Part shown: one piece after another, positions 55,714-63,325 of the stretch
Layout of the letters: each line of letters starts with the position of its first letter
Position numbering within the stretch: the stretch's first letter is position 1
Assembly (NCBI GenBank): GCA_018266835.1
Contig: JAFDZP010000006.1
Location: 124,001-188,000, forward strand
Reading direction: 5' to 3'
DNA from: Bacteroidota bacterium
Lineage (GTDB): Bacteria > Bacteroidota > Ignavibacteria > Tepidaquicellales > Tepidaquicellaceae
DNA: 64,000 nucleotides
Notes under the pieces: model-generated
The model's database searches: none
Told to the model about the DNA's origin: nothing
What the model saw: the letters and a program-made list of their open reading frames with translations, nothing else
Program-made: the position numbers and the translations under genes

Positions 55714-56364
55714 ATGAACAAAAAGGAAATTTTCGATTCATCGTTAATAATAAGAGATGAACTGAAACTCAAAAACGATTTTGAAGTTAATCCAATTGAC
55801 ACAACTCTTTTACCTATTCCTCCATTCAGTCTTTCAGATGATATAAAGTTAATTATTTTAGGTCAAGATCCCACAGTAAAAATACCTGAAAGCCGGTTAA
55901 AAATAAAACACACATTAAATTTAGATAAAGGTGGTTCGCTAAGAAAATATATCAATGACATTTGTATAGCACTCGAAATTTCATTTGAGAATGTTTATGC
56001 TACGAATGTTTTCAAATATTTTTATACAATTCCACCGGAAAGAACTATGAATGTAATTTATAGTCATCTCGATAAAAACCTTGAACTTTTAGAAAGAGAA
56101 CTTAGCAATTATCCGGATGTTCCAATAGTTACATTGGGTTTACCGGTATTGAGATTATTAACAAAAGAAAATTCAGAAGTCAGTTATTTTTGGGATTACA
56201 ATAGAAGAACTAAGCTAACTGATGGAGCTTTTAAATTTTGTATTGGAAGTGAAAATAAACTTCGAAGAGATTTTTTTCCTTTGCCACACCAACCAAGTTT
56301 AGCTAAAGATTTCTATAGTAGTAATTTGCAAGATTATTTAAAGTTTGTTAAAAGCAAAATCTAA
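55714..56364 (+). CDS. Uracil-DNA glycosylase superfamily protein
   Basis: A 216-residue protein. 'KLIILGQDPT' (GQDP at 50–53) matches UDG motif A ('GQDPYH') and 'PLPHQPSL' (190–196) matches the C-terminal His/Pro/Ser motif. 'VPIVTLGLPVLRLL' is the strand and helix before it. The Tyr-His after GQDP is replaced by Thr-Val, so its base specificity probably differs from classical UDG. It lies 64 nt after the HhH glycosylase and 12 nt before the nuclease-like gene. Confidence 0.75.
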   Translation: MNKKEIFDSSLIIRDELKLKNDFEVNPIDTTLLPIPPFSLSDDIKLIILGQDPTVKIPESRLKIKHTLNLDKGGSLRKYINDICIALEISFENVYATNVFKYFYTIPPERTMNVIYSHLDKNLELLERELSNYPDVPIVTLGLPVLRLLTKENSEVSYFWDYNRRTKLTDGAFKFCIGSENKLRRDFFPLPHQPSLAKDFYSSNLQDYLKFVKSKI

Positions 56365-56376
56365 TAAGGAGTAATC

Positions 56377-57678
56377 ATGGAACGTCTCAATTACTTTTGC
56401 CCATATCAATCTAAAAGTGCTAAACATGAAGACCAATTAACAAGAGCTTTTATGGTTCTTATGAAATATTCTTTTCATGTCTCTTCATTATTCTATAACT
56501 ACTGTAATGTTGAATTTAAACGTTCTGCAAAAGCAACTGAACTCCCATCATTGAGTCAACTGATAAATTATGACTGGGTATTTGATACACAAAAATCTGA
56601 TCCTATTATTGATTCAGAACTTTTAGTTTCAGTATTAATAACAGATAAGGAATTCGAAAAATCAAATGAAAATATAGTTGCTGATCCTGAAAGGAGTGCC
56701 AGATATGATGGTATAATTAAATTCGGAAAAGTCTTAACAATGATAATAGAAGTAAAACCACAATCTGAAAACGTTTGGTTTAAACAGCTTAACCCATCAC
56801 GGAAAAATCTTAGTGAGGAAACTAAGGTACAGGAAATTCCTGTTATATTACAATGGAAAGAAATAATCAAACAGTTAAATGCTATATTAGAATTACCAAC
56901 TTTGAATTCACAAGAAAGATTTTTGATTGATGATTTTTTGGAATTTGTTGATGATTTTTTCCCAACTTTAAATCCATATGATAAGTTCGAATTATGTAAA
57001 AGTAACAAAGTTTTATTGTTAAGAAGAATTGAAAACATCTTAAAGGAAATTGTAAAACAAGACACAGTAATTGATTATCATAGAGGTTGGGGAAATATCA
57101 TTAAAGTCGGAGAACAGTTTAAGGATTTCAATCAAATTGGATTAATTTTACAGCAAAATGATTCAGACAAATCCTGGCACATTGAGTTAAGTATTTATTT
57201 TGCAGATACAGTCAGTCAAGCAAGAAAATTTTATGATAAAGATTTTAACTTGACTAGTTTCAAAGAACGAGGATGGGAAATTTTACCAAATTTTCATGTT
57301 TCATTTAGGAGTCAAAATCTAGTTTATTTTAACTCAAAAGATATTCAAACGTATTTAGACTATTGGAGAAATAATCAACAAAATATACGGCAATACAAAA
57401 TTATTGAAATAAGAAGCTTTTTAGAAGAACTAACAAATAAACAAATAATCGTCTTCGAAGAAAAAAACAAGGATGAACTGACCAAAAAGTTTTTTAATAC
57501 AAAAATGCCCACACTTAATTTTTGTCCGGGAATAGGCTTTAAGTTTCAAATAAAATCAGATATTGCAATCACTATGGATAATAATAATAAGTTATCTTCT
57601 CTTATTAAAGAAAAAATTTTTGAAGCTCTAGCTATAATGGGTTATACTGATAACGATATTTATTCATTTCTTAAATAA
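56377..57678 (+). CDS. PD-(D/E)XK-like protein, third gene of the glycosylase cassette
   Basis: A 433-residue protein. Residues 105–130 'SARYDGIIKFGKVLTMIIEV' give D111 and E125-x-K127, and the N-terminal 'KHEDQLTRAFMVLM' supplies the helix Glu common to PD-(D/E)XK nucleases. The C-terminal half ('DKSWHIELSIYFADTVSQAR') is not recognised and may bind DNA or regulate. It would cut DNA near abasic sites made by the two glycosylases, if the cassette works as a unit; this is inference. Confidence 0.55.
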   Translation: MERLNYFCPYQSKSAKHEDQLTRAFMVLMKYSFHVSSLFYNYCNVEFKRSAKATELPSLSQLINYDWVFDTQKSDPIIDSELLVSVLITDKEFEKSNENIVADPERSARYDGIIKFGKVLTMIIEVKPQSENVWFKQLNPSRKNLSEETKVQEIPVILQWKEIIKQLNAILELPTLNSQERFLIDDFLEFVDDFFPTLNPYDKFELCKSNKVLLLRRIENILKEIVKQDTVIDYHRGWGNIIKVGEQFKDFNQIGLILQQNDSDKSWHIELSIYFADTVSQARKFYDKDFNLTSFKERGWEILPNFHVSFRSQNLVYFNSKDIQTYLDYWRNNQQNIRQYKIIEIRSFLEELTNKQIIVFEEKNKDELTKKFFNTKMPTLNFCPGIGFKFQIKSDIAITMDNNNKLSSLIKEKIFEALAIMGYTDNDIYSFLK

Positions 57679-57795
57679 ACTATTTTAGCTTTTTCAATTT
57701 TTGTATAGTATTTACAGCTCATTGAAAAAAATTGCCCAGTAAATATTAAAATAATTTATACACTGGTCAATTTAGTTTTCGTGTTAAAGATTGAT

Positions 57796-58110
57796 TTAAT
57801 TCTTATTGAGCTTCTCCCACAACTCCTTCGCATTCACTTCTGTAAAGTGTAAATCTCTTTCAATTCCTAAACTCATTCTGCCCTTATAATTTTCAAGTTC
57901 ACTCTTTGAAAAGCTCCCTATCTCCCATTCGAAGATATGGCAAATTCCCCAGCAATATTCTGGATCGTTCGGATCTTGATTCATAAAATACCATGTACCT
58001 GCACCGGTTGGATTGAAGAATTTTGCAACAATTACCTGTGACTCCAGGTCACTTCCTTTCGGATATTGCTCTTGAGCTTTTGCTTCTATTTCTTTAGTGA
58101 AAAGTTTCAT
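57796..58110 (-). CDS. DUF2958-family protein
   Basis: A 104-residue protein. 'QVIVAKFFNPTGAGTWYFMN', 'WGICHIFEWEIGSFSKSELE' and 'GIERDLHF' match DUF2958 (PF11171), which is frequent on plasmids and integrative elements. It lies at the 3' end of the ubiquitin-like module, in the same direction. Confidence 0.85.
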   Translation of the reverse strand: MKLFTKEIEAKAQEQYPKGSDLESQVIVAKFFNPTGAGTWYFMNQDPNDPEYCWGICHIFEWEIGSFSKSELENYKGRMSLGIERDLHFTEVNAKELWEKLNKN

Positions 58111-58149
58111 ATTCTGATTTTAGTTTAGTTGTTTTTTCAATACTTGCTA

Positions 58150-58206
58150 TTCCGTGTAAAAAATTTACACAGAATAAACGAAGGACTGCACTATTGGTGC
58201 AGCCCT
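58150..58206 (-). terminator. Two adjacent hairpins before the DUF2958 gene
   Basis: GTGTAAA/TTTACAC (58154–58170) and CTGCAC/GTGCAG (58186–58202) lie between the 42-residue ORF and DUF2958. No strong T-tract is seen. They may end or slow the upstream transcript. Confidence 0.4.
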
Positions 58207-58295
58207 CCTGTTTATTAATAGATAGGTTTTCAGCAGGAATGTTTTTCAACACCGAGATAGATTGGATAATGCTAATTGGCAACTTTGTTTACTGA

Positions 58296-58424
58296 CTATT
58301 CGTATGGCGGTTTATATCTGGGTTCTTCTTTTTTGAACTTATAGTATAAACCCATTATAAGAAGCTTGAAGACGAATATCAGAAATCTCTTTAGTTTGTA
58401 TACTGTATAATAGAACCAGCGCAT
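58296..58424 (-). CDS. Micro-ORF, 42-residue basic membrane-like peptide
   Basis: ATG at 58424 to TAG at 58296 gives MRWFYYTVYKLKRFLIFVFK followed by a short hydrophobic stretch and a tail ending 'EEPRYKPPYE'. It combines basic and aromatic residues with a possible membrane helix. It sits between the JAB gene and DUF2958 in the same direction. Too short to be sure. Confidence 0.4.
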   Translation of the reverse strand: MRWFYYTVYKLKRFLIFVFKLLIMGLYYKFKKEEPRYKPPYE

Positions 58425-58540
58425 TGATTGATGCTCCTTTCAACTTAGATTTTTAAAAATTATGATTTGGTTATATAGAAGAATATAGAATTGGTAAAAA
58501 GAGGATGAATGAATGGAAGAAAGGAGCGAAAGTGTGAAAA

Positions 58541-59596
58541 TTATAAATATGGATTTCCATAATACATTGCACCTTCCATTTCACTTAATCTTCCTTCAAG
58601 CTCATAAATGTTATCATTCACTTCTTCCAGTAATATTCTTTTCAGAAGATTGTAGTCGAGATTTTCTTCGGAGAGTTTTTCTAGTATCTTATTTGCTTTT
58701 TCTCTGTCTTCTTTATCCAGGTCAAACATACTGTTATTCTTTGTTTTTTCTCGACTGCGGTCGATGTGCATTCCAAATGGAAGTTCTCCATCTTTGTTAG
58801 CTCTTCTGCTTATTGACTCTACAAACATATCAGCTTCTCTGTCATCTGTTGAACCGTATGCTTTACCATTTCCCTTGGAATCATTTAATAATAATCTTCT
58901 GTTTGTTCTGCTGGAAGACTTAAAGAAACTGTCTCTTACAGTATTTATCTTTGATATGTCTATCTGCTCAAGCCCGGTATCTACTACTATTTCAATCGGC
59001 AGCTGAATAATGGATTCTGAATGCTTTAGATTGTAAACTCCTCCGACAAATCCATCCCTTCGAGTATAAAGAACGGAAAGTTTGAAATTCTGATTAATGA
59101 AGTTTTTATCTGTTGAACTGAAGCTGTTCAATCCATCCGGGTGTCTGTGAATAACAGTATTAAAGTTATAATCTTCAGGGATATAATCTATTGATGTAGA
59201 AGACACCACTTGCTGCGGGATGTAGAACTCTTCAGATAACCTGATGATGTTATCTTTCTCAGTAAGATTTACAAGTATTGAAAATTCTTCTCCGGTCAGT
59301 CTATCTGCAATTTGATTACATGTAAGTAAAAGCTTGAGTGGAATTATTACTTTTACTGATTCAAGTATCTTGATGCCGCTTTCCCATGCGCCGGTTGTAG
59401 ATCTGTTGTTGGATAAATCTGCTTTACCCACATCCTTCGAGTTGGGTTTATTATTGTTCTTTTCATTTTTAGTTAGCTTTTTAAATTTTATTATCTCGGT
59501 CTTTCTGTTGGCTGTATTATTTTCTTCTTTACTATCAGAAGAATTTATTTCATCCAAACAGATTGTACCGTTAGATTTAGAGCTATTATCTTTCAT
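58541..59596 (-). CDS. JAB/JAMM metallopeptidase (Ubl-specific isopeptidase-like; PRTRC protein A/BilC-like)
   Basis: A 351-residue protein. The JAMM metal motif is complete: 'HRHPDGLNSFSSTD' gives H150-x-H152-x10-D163, with upstream Glu in 'TGEEFSILVN' (E103/E104). The N-terminus (1–65) is disordered and Lys/Asn-rich; the C-terminus (about 285–351) is helical. JAB proteins in these modules process or remove the ubiquitin-like protein. It is downstream of the E1-like gene. Confidence 0.8.
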   Translation of the reverse strand: MKDNSSKSNGTICLDEINSSDSKEENNTANRKTEIIKFKKLTKNEKNNNKPNSKDVGKADLSNNRSTTGAWESGIKILESVKVIIPLKLLLTCNQIADRLTGEEFSILVNLTEKDNIIRLSEEFYIPQQVVSSTSIDYIPEDYNFNTVIHRHPDGLNSFSSTDKNFINQNFKLSVLYTRRDGFVGGVYNLKHSESIIQLPIEIVVDTGLEQIDISKINTVRDSFFKSSSRTNRRLLLNDSKGNGKAYGSTDDREADMFVESISRRANKDGELPFGMHIDRSREKTKNNSMFDLDKEDREKANKILEKLSEENLDYNLLKRILLEEVNDNIYELEGRLSEMEGAMYYGNPYL

Positions 59597-59761
59597 TGTT
59601 TTGTTGAATTAATTCATTAAAGATAACCTCTCACTTTACCCAATGAGGAAGTCAGGTAAAGTGAAAGAGTTTTAGAGAGAACAATTGATGTAAAATCGAA
59701 TTGAACTATAGGAATTAGAAATTTAATAGAAATGAGTTTCAGATATTTGCTGATTTAATAA

Positions 59762-60535
59762 TTATTGATTAAGCAGCGTTTTCACATTCACTGTCTTAGT
59801 CTGAACTGACTTATTCTTAACAATCAGCATTTCAATTACAGCAGCTGCGCTCAGGAGCTGAGGTGTTCCAAAGAACGAAGGAGTAAATCTATATCTAGAG
59901 TCTGTGCCCCATCTTCCTGAATCAAAATCGTTCAGGCATATTGTTCCTTCAAAACCGTCATATCCGAGCTTCACATACTGTGGAAACTCAATCACCGGAG
60001 CTTGAACTTCGTCACCATTATTCGTCATACCTGGAACATGATTCAGATAAGGAGCTGATTGAGTAACAGAATAATTTCTTTTCAATCTTTTGTTTTTATT
60101 CTTTTCAGCTTTCTCTTTAAGTTCTTTATCCATTCTCTGTTTGATTTTGAACTCATACAATGAGTCTTTCAACCGTAATGTATCCGTACAGTCAAAGAAG
60201 TATTCTACTCCTTCGAACTTACCCAGCATATCAGCTTCAAAGAACTGTTCAAATCCTAAAACGATACAGTCTTTTCTGCGCTCAGAAATTAACTCCTTAA
60301 CTGCTTTTGTTTTATGTTTTCCGATTTGTGATTCTTTAAATAATGTTCTGTTGAGATTGGAAGCTTCAACTTTATCATTATCGAATATAAATATGGAGCC
60401 TACTCCAATTAATGCCAGGTCAAGAGCTACCCAACTTCCTATTCCTCCAAGCCCTGCAACAATTGCAATTGCATTACTGAAATCCGGAATGAGCTTGGTT
60501 TGCCTGTTGTTGATTTGTGTTATTGTACTTTCCAT
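59762..60535 (-). CDS. ThiF/E1-like activating enzyme (PRTRC ThiF/BilD-like)
   Basis: A 257-residue E1-superfamily protein. The nucleotide loop is 'GLGGIGSWVA' (28–37); 'FDNDKVEASNLNRTLF' has the ATP-contacting Asp, Asn and Arg residues; 'GKHKTKA' and 'FDCTDTLRLKD' follow. Cys200 in 'EGTICLND' is a candidate thioester Cys. It would adenylate and load the ubiquitin-like protein. It lies between the E2-like and JAB genes. Confidence 0.85.
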   Translation of the reverse strand: MESTITQINNRQTKLIPDFSNAIAIVAGLGGIGSWVALDLALIGVGSIFIFDNDKVEASNLNRTLFKESQIGKHKTKAVKELISERRKDCIVLGFEQFFEADMLGKFEGVEYFFDCTDTLRLKDSLYEFKIKQRMDKELKEKAEKNKNKRLKRNYSVTQSAPYLNHVPGMTNNGDEVQAPVIEFPQYVKLGYDGFEGTICLNDFDSGRWGTDSRYRFTPSFFGTPQLLSAAAVIEMLIVKNKSVQTKTVNVKTLLNQ

Positions 60536-60603
60536 TTTCTGCTTGTTATAGAGTTTTTAACTTTTTTGAATAACTTAACGGCGGATTTAAATGTTTTTTT
60601 CAT
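60520..60603 (-). CDS. Micro-ORF overlapping the E1-like start, 27 residues
   Basis: ATG at 60603 to TAA at 60520 encodes a basic peptide (MKKTFKSAVKLFKKVKNSIT…) that overlaps the E1-like start by 16 nt. It may act in translational coupling or be a chance ORF. Confidence 0.25.
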   Translation of the reverse strand: MKKTFKSAVKLFKKVKNSITSRKWKVQ

Positions 60604-60813
60604 TGCTGTTTTTGGTTTTTAGATTAAGAAAAGATGTTTGTTAAAAGAAATTTATAAATTGATTACATTGATGTGAGGGGGACCTAAAGAATATTGAATG
60701 ATATTAAATACTGACCAACAGATAAAAATTTAATATCAAAATTCTAAAAGGATGCTTTTTTACTAAAAGAATTCATTTTTCAAATAGCGGTGCCTTCCTT
60801 TTTTATAAGAACT

Positions 60814-61746
60814 TTAACTGGCCTTCCACTTGTATTCTTCTTTGAGTTCGTAGGACACATTGGGCTTATAATAACTGCTGTCCAAATGAATTTTCTCGTA
60901 GGTTGCAGAGATTTCATCCAGAAGTGTTACAAGCTTAAGGGGATCCGATAGGTTAATCTCTCTGTCTAAGAATGTTCCGGGGCAAGCTTCACTAAAACCT
61001 CCTGTCTGACAGTTCGGGTGATGTCCTGTTGTTGAAAGATGAATAGTTCCATAAGTGATTTTAGGATGAAGTATGTTCACGTATATTCCTCTTATCATGC
61101 AAATGGTAGAGTTATATTCAAGAACCTTTCCTGAGTTGTAGTATCCGCTAGTTACTTCAAACGGAGGATTATAGAACTTGTAAGCGTTAACAGAGTTATC
61201 TTTCATGAGCAGGTACCATTCACTTCCTGATATTGCTTTAATGATCTCAATTAAAGATTCTCCAACCACAGCAGATTGATAAAGCTGTTTAAGTCTTGAT
61301 AGCTCATTCTGATAAAGACTGTTTACCTGATTGATAGCAGTCTGAAGCTCAGTTTTGAATACTGATTTTAACTGCTTCAATGAGTTTACATAATCAAGCT
61401 CAGATTCTATTAAGATTTCCTTTACAAGGATGTTTTCCTGCTTTGATTTCAACATTCTTTCAGTAAAGTCCTTGAACTTCACTTCTTTTGAAATAATGTT
61501 TACTAAGTGCTTATCAGATTGTTTGAGAATGTTGGAAATGTTTTTCCCGGTTGATTTCTTTTTGCTCTTTGTGGATTTAGGTGTTTGTCCAGCAGTGTTG
61601 TCAGCTCCAACATTTGCTTCCTGCTCAATTACGCTTGCTCTGCTTTCATCTGATTCTCCACCCGACTCTTCCATCCTTTGAAAGAATGAAATGTTTAATT
61701 GATTAACTCCGGATAAGTTTGTTTGTTCTGTTTGATTTGAAGACAT
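60814..61746 (-). CDS. E2-like (UBC-fold) protein with N-terminal coiled coil (Prok-E2/PRTRC protein B-like)
   Basis: A 310-residue protein. Residues 1–68 are disordered, 70–165 a coiled coil, and 175–295 resemble an E2 core: 'HPKITYGTIHLSTTGHHPN', then Cys246, 'EACPGTFLD' (Cys255) and the final helix 'LLDEISATYEKIHLDSSYY'. In E2s the catalytic Cys follows 'HPN…G…ICLD'; Cys255 is the best match here. It would carry the activated Ubl. Between the Ubl and E1-like genes. Confidence 0.6.
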   Translation of the reverse strand: MSSNQTEQTNLSGVNQLNISFFQRMEESGGESDESRASVIEQEANVGADNTAGQTPKSTKSKKKSTGKNISNILKQSDKHLVNIISKEVKFKDFTERMLKSKQENILVKEILIESELDYVNSLKQLKSVFKTELQTAINQVNSLYQNELSRLKQLYQSAVVGESLIEIIKAISGSEWYLLMKDNSVNAYKFYNPPFEVTSGYYNSGKVLEYNSTICMIRGIYVNILHPKITYGTIHLSTTGHHPNCQTGGFSEACPGTFLDREINLSDPLKLVTLLDEISATYEKIHLDSSYYKPNVSYELKEEYKWKAS

Positions 61747-61928
61747 ATGTGTTAATCGATTAATGATTTATGTTTTCATTTATTTTTATCCGCAGCAGAT
61801 ATTCTCTATTATCATAAGTCACTATAACTCACACTTTTTAATATTAAAGGTACAAGACTTATTTATTTTTTTGAGGAATATCTGCCGGGGAAATTCTGCT
61901 TACTCGCAGCCTTACATCTATAGGACCT

Positions 61929-62198
61929 TTAAGCTGCTGCTACATTAAATCTTACAAGAGTTAAATCTCCTGTAAAATTACCTGCTTCAATCTGGTCCGG
62001 ATTGATGTTTCTGTTTTGAGAGTCATATATATCAAACTTCGATATATCGTTATCTCTGGCAATAGCTTTAATCTTGTCAGTAAGCGCTACTCCTTCAAGA
62101 CCTGTTACATCGTAATTCTCAGAATTACATCTGACCTGTCTTCTATTTTGCTGAAGAGTATCAGTACCACCGCCATTGTTGTTTGTGTTCCATGACAT
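61929..62198 (-). CDS. Ubiquitin-like protein (Prok_Ub/PRTRC protein C-like)
   Basis: An 89-residue protein. An N-terminal tail ('SWNTNNNGGGTDTLQQ') precedes a ubiquitin-like fold ('RRQVRCNSENYDVTGLEGVA', 'LTDKIKAIARDNDIS', 'FDIYDSQNRNI', 'GDLTLVRFNV'). It ends VAAA without a Gly-Gly tail, so either conjugation uses another end or processing is unusual. It is directly upstream of the E2-like gene. Confidence 0.65.
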   Translation of the reverse strand: MSWNTNNNGGGTDTLQQNRRQVRCNSENYDVTGLEGVALTDKIKAIARDNDISKFDIYDSQNRNINPDQIEAGNFTGDLTLVRFNVAAA

Positions 62199-62295
62199 TG
62201 CAATATTCCTTTCTGTTTAAATGTTTGTGAATTATTATGTTTGAAAATGTATTTAAAGATTGAATTGTAGTAAGTAAGAATACGAAATGATTTGG

Positions 62296-62574
62296 TTACA
62301 ACATGTAAAGCTCCGCAAGGAAGTATGAGGGGATGGAATCTTTTGGTTCAGCAAGTTCAGAATTAACTTCTTCTTCATCAAGCTCAACCTCCGCTTCACT
62401 AAAATCTAAATTTGTTTCACCATGGTCATCTGAATCTACATACTCTTCATTTACTCGATTTCTGTAATCAGAAATTTTTCTTAATGCATCTTCTTCAGAC
62501 TCTGCATAAACTGTTCCTTTGAGATTTCCATATTTTGAATAATCATATGGAATGGAAAATGAATATTTATTCAT
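62296..62574 (-). CDS. Small acidic protein in the Ubl module (paralogue 1)
   Basis: A 92-residue protein. 'MNKYSFSIPYDYSKYGNLKG' and 'VYAESEEDALRKIS' give a beta strand and helix; the C-terminal half is very acidic ('EAEVELDEEEVNSELAE') and ends 'SIPSYFLAELYML'. It shares its start and end with the next gene. Role unknown; position suggests a substrate, adaptor or Ubl-like partner. Confidence 0.6.
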   Translation of the reverse strand: MNKYSFSIPYDYSKYGNLKGTVYAESEEDALRKISDYRNRVNEEYVDSDDHGETNLDFSEAEVELDEEEVNSELAEPKDSIPSYFLAELYML

Positions 62575-62614
62575 TGGACATTAAATTTGAATTGTAAAAA
62601 TTATTGATAAGGAA

Positions 62615-62935
62615 TTATAAGAGTTGTAGTTCTGATAGAAAGTAATCAGGAATGAGTGAGTAATGAGAAGTTTGAGTTTGAGAAGGAATATTATTATCAA
62701 GGTTTACAGGTGGTGGGTTTGGTATGGTTACATCTTCTTCTTCGGTTTCAACTGTCATTTCATCATATGAGAAATTTGTGCCGTCTGAGCCATCATCATC
62801 ATAATCTTCATCTAAGCGGTTGGAACTATCCAGTGCAAGCTCTAATGCTTCTTCACTGTTTTCTGCATAAATATAACAAGTTAATTTTCCGAACTGAACA
62901 TAATTGTATGGGATTGTTACGAGGTATTTATTCAT
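62615..62935 (-). CDS. Small acidic protein in the Ubl module (paralogue 2)
   Basis: A 106-residue protein from the ATG at 62935 ('MNKYLVTIPYNYVQFGKLTC', 'IYAENSEEALELAL'). An acidic middle and a C-terminal 'SLIPDYFLSELQLL' match paralogue 1. An in-frame start 63 nt upstream is rejected because the paralogue begins at MNKY. It is the first gene of the module. Confidence 0.6.
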   Translation of the reverse strand: MNKYLVTIPYNYVQFGKLTCYIYAENSEEALELALDSSNRLDEDYDDDGSDGTNFSYDEMTVETEEEDVTIPNPPPVNLDNNIPSQTQTSHYSLIPDYFLSELQLL

Positions 62936-62998
62936 AGTTTGGTTGGTTTTCTTTCTATATATATTATACCAGATAATTTGATTGTGAATATATTTCAA

Positions 62999-63325
62999 TT
63001 ACATTAGATTGAAATAAAAGTATTTAACTATAAAGCATTAATTCTTTATTGTTTAAATTTTCAACAACTGATAACTAATAATTATAAGTTGTCAAAAATA
63101 AAACATTCACCTTATTCCTCAAACAGCAATCCATATAATATTTCAGTTTTACAATAAATTCAGTGGTAATCATCTTAGAATTTTATTTTTTTAAGTAATT
63201 ATACCTTTTCTAAATGTGTCAATTCGTTAGAATTTGTTAAAAATTGGATAAAATATATGGATTACTTTTATTTTAATACTTTTAGATCTATAATTGTAAT
63301 TATAATCAAAATATAAAACTATTTT
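62999..63325. other. Non-coding AT-rich gap
   Basis: I see no gene or clear structure here apart from a short 'AACTGATAACTAATAATTATAAG'-like low-complexity stretch at about 63066, similar in style to ones near 8710 and 8790. Confidence 0.6.

Noticed and set aside
58094-58282. 62-codon ORF overlapping DUF2958
   Set aside because: It covers two hairpins, overlaps the DUF2958 start and has no protein-like features.
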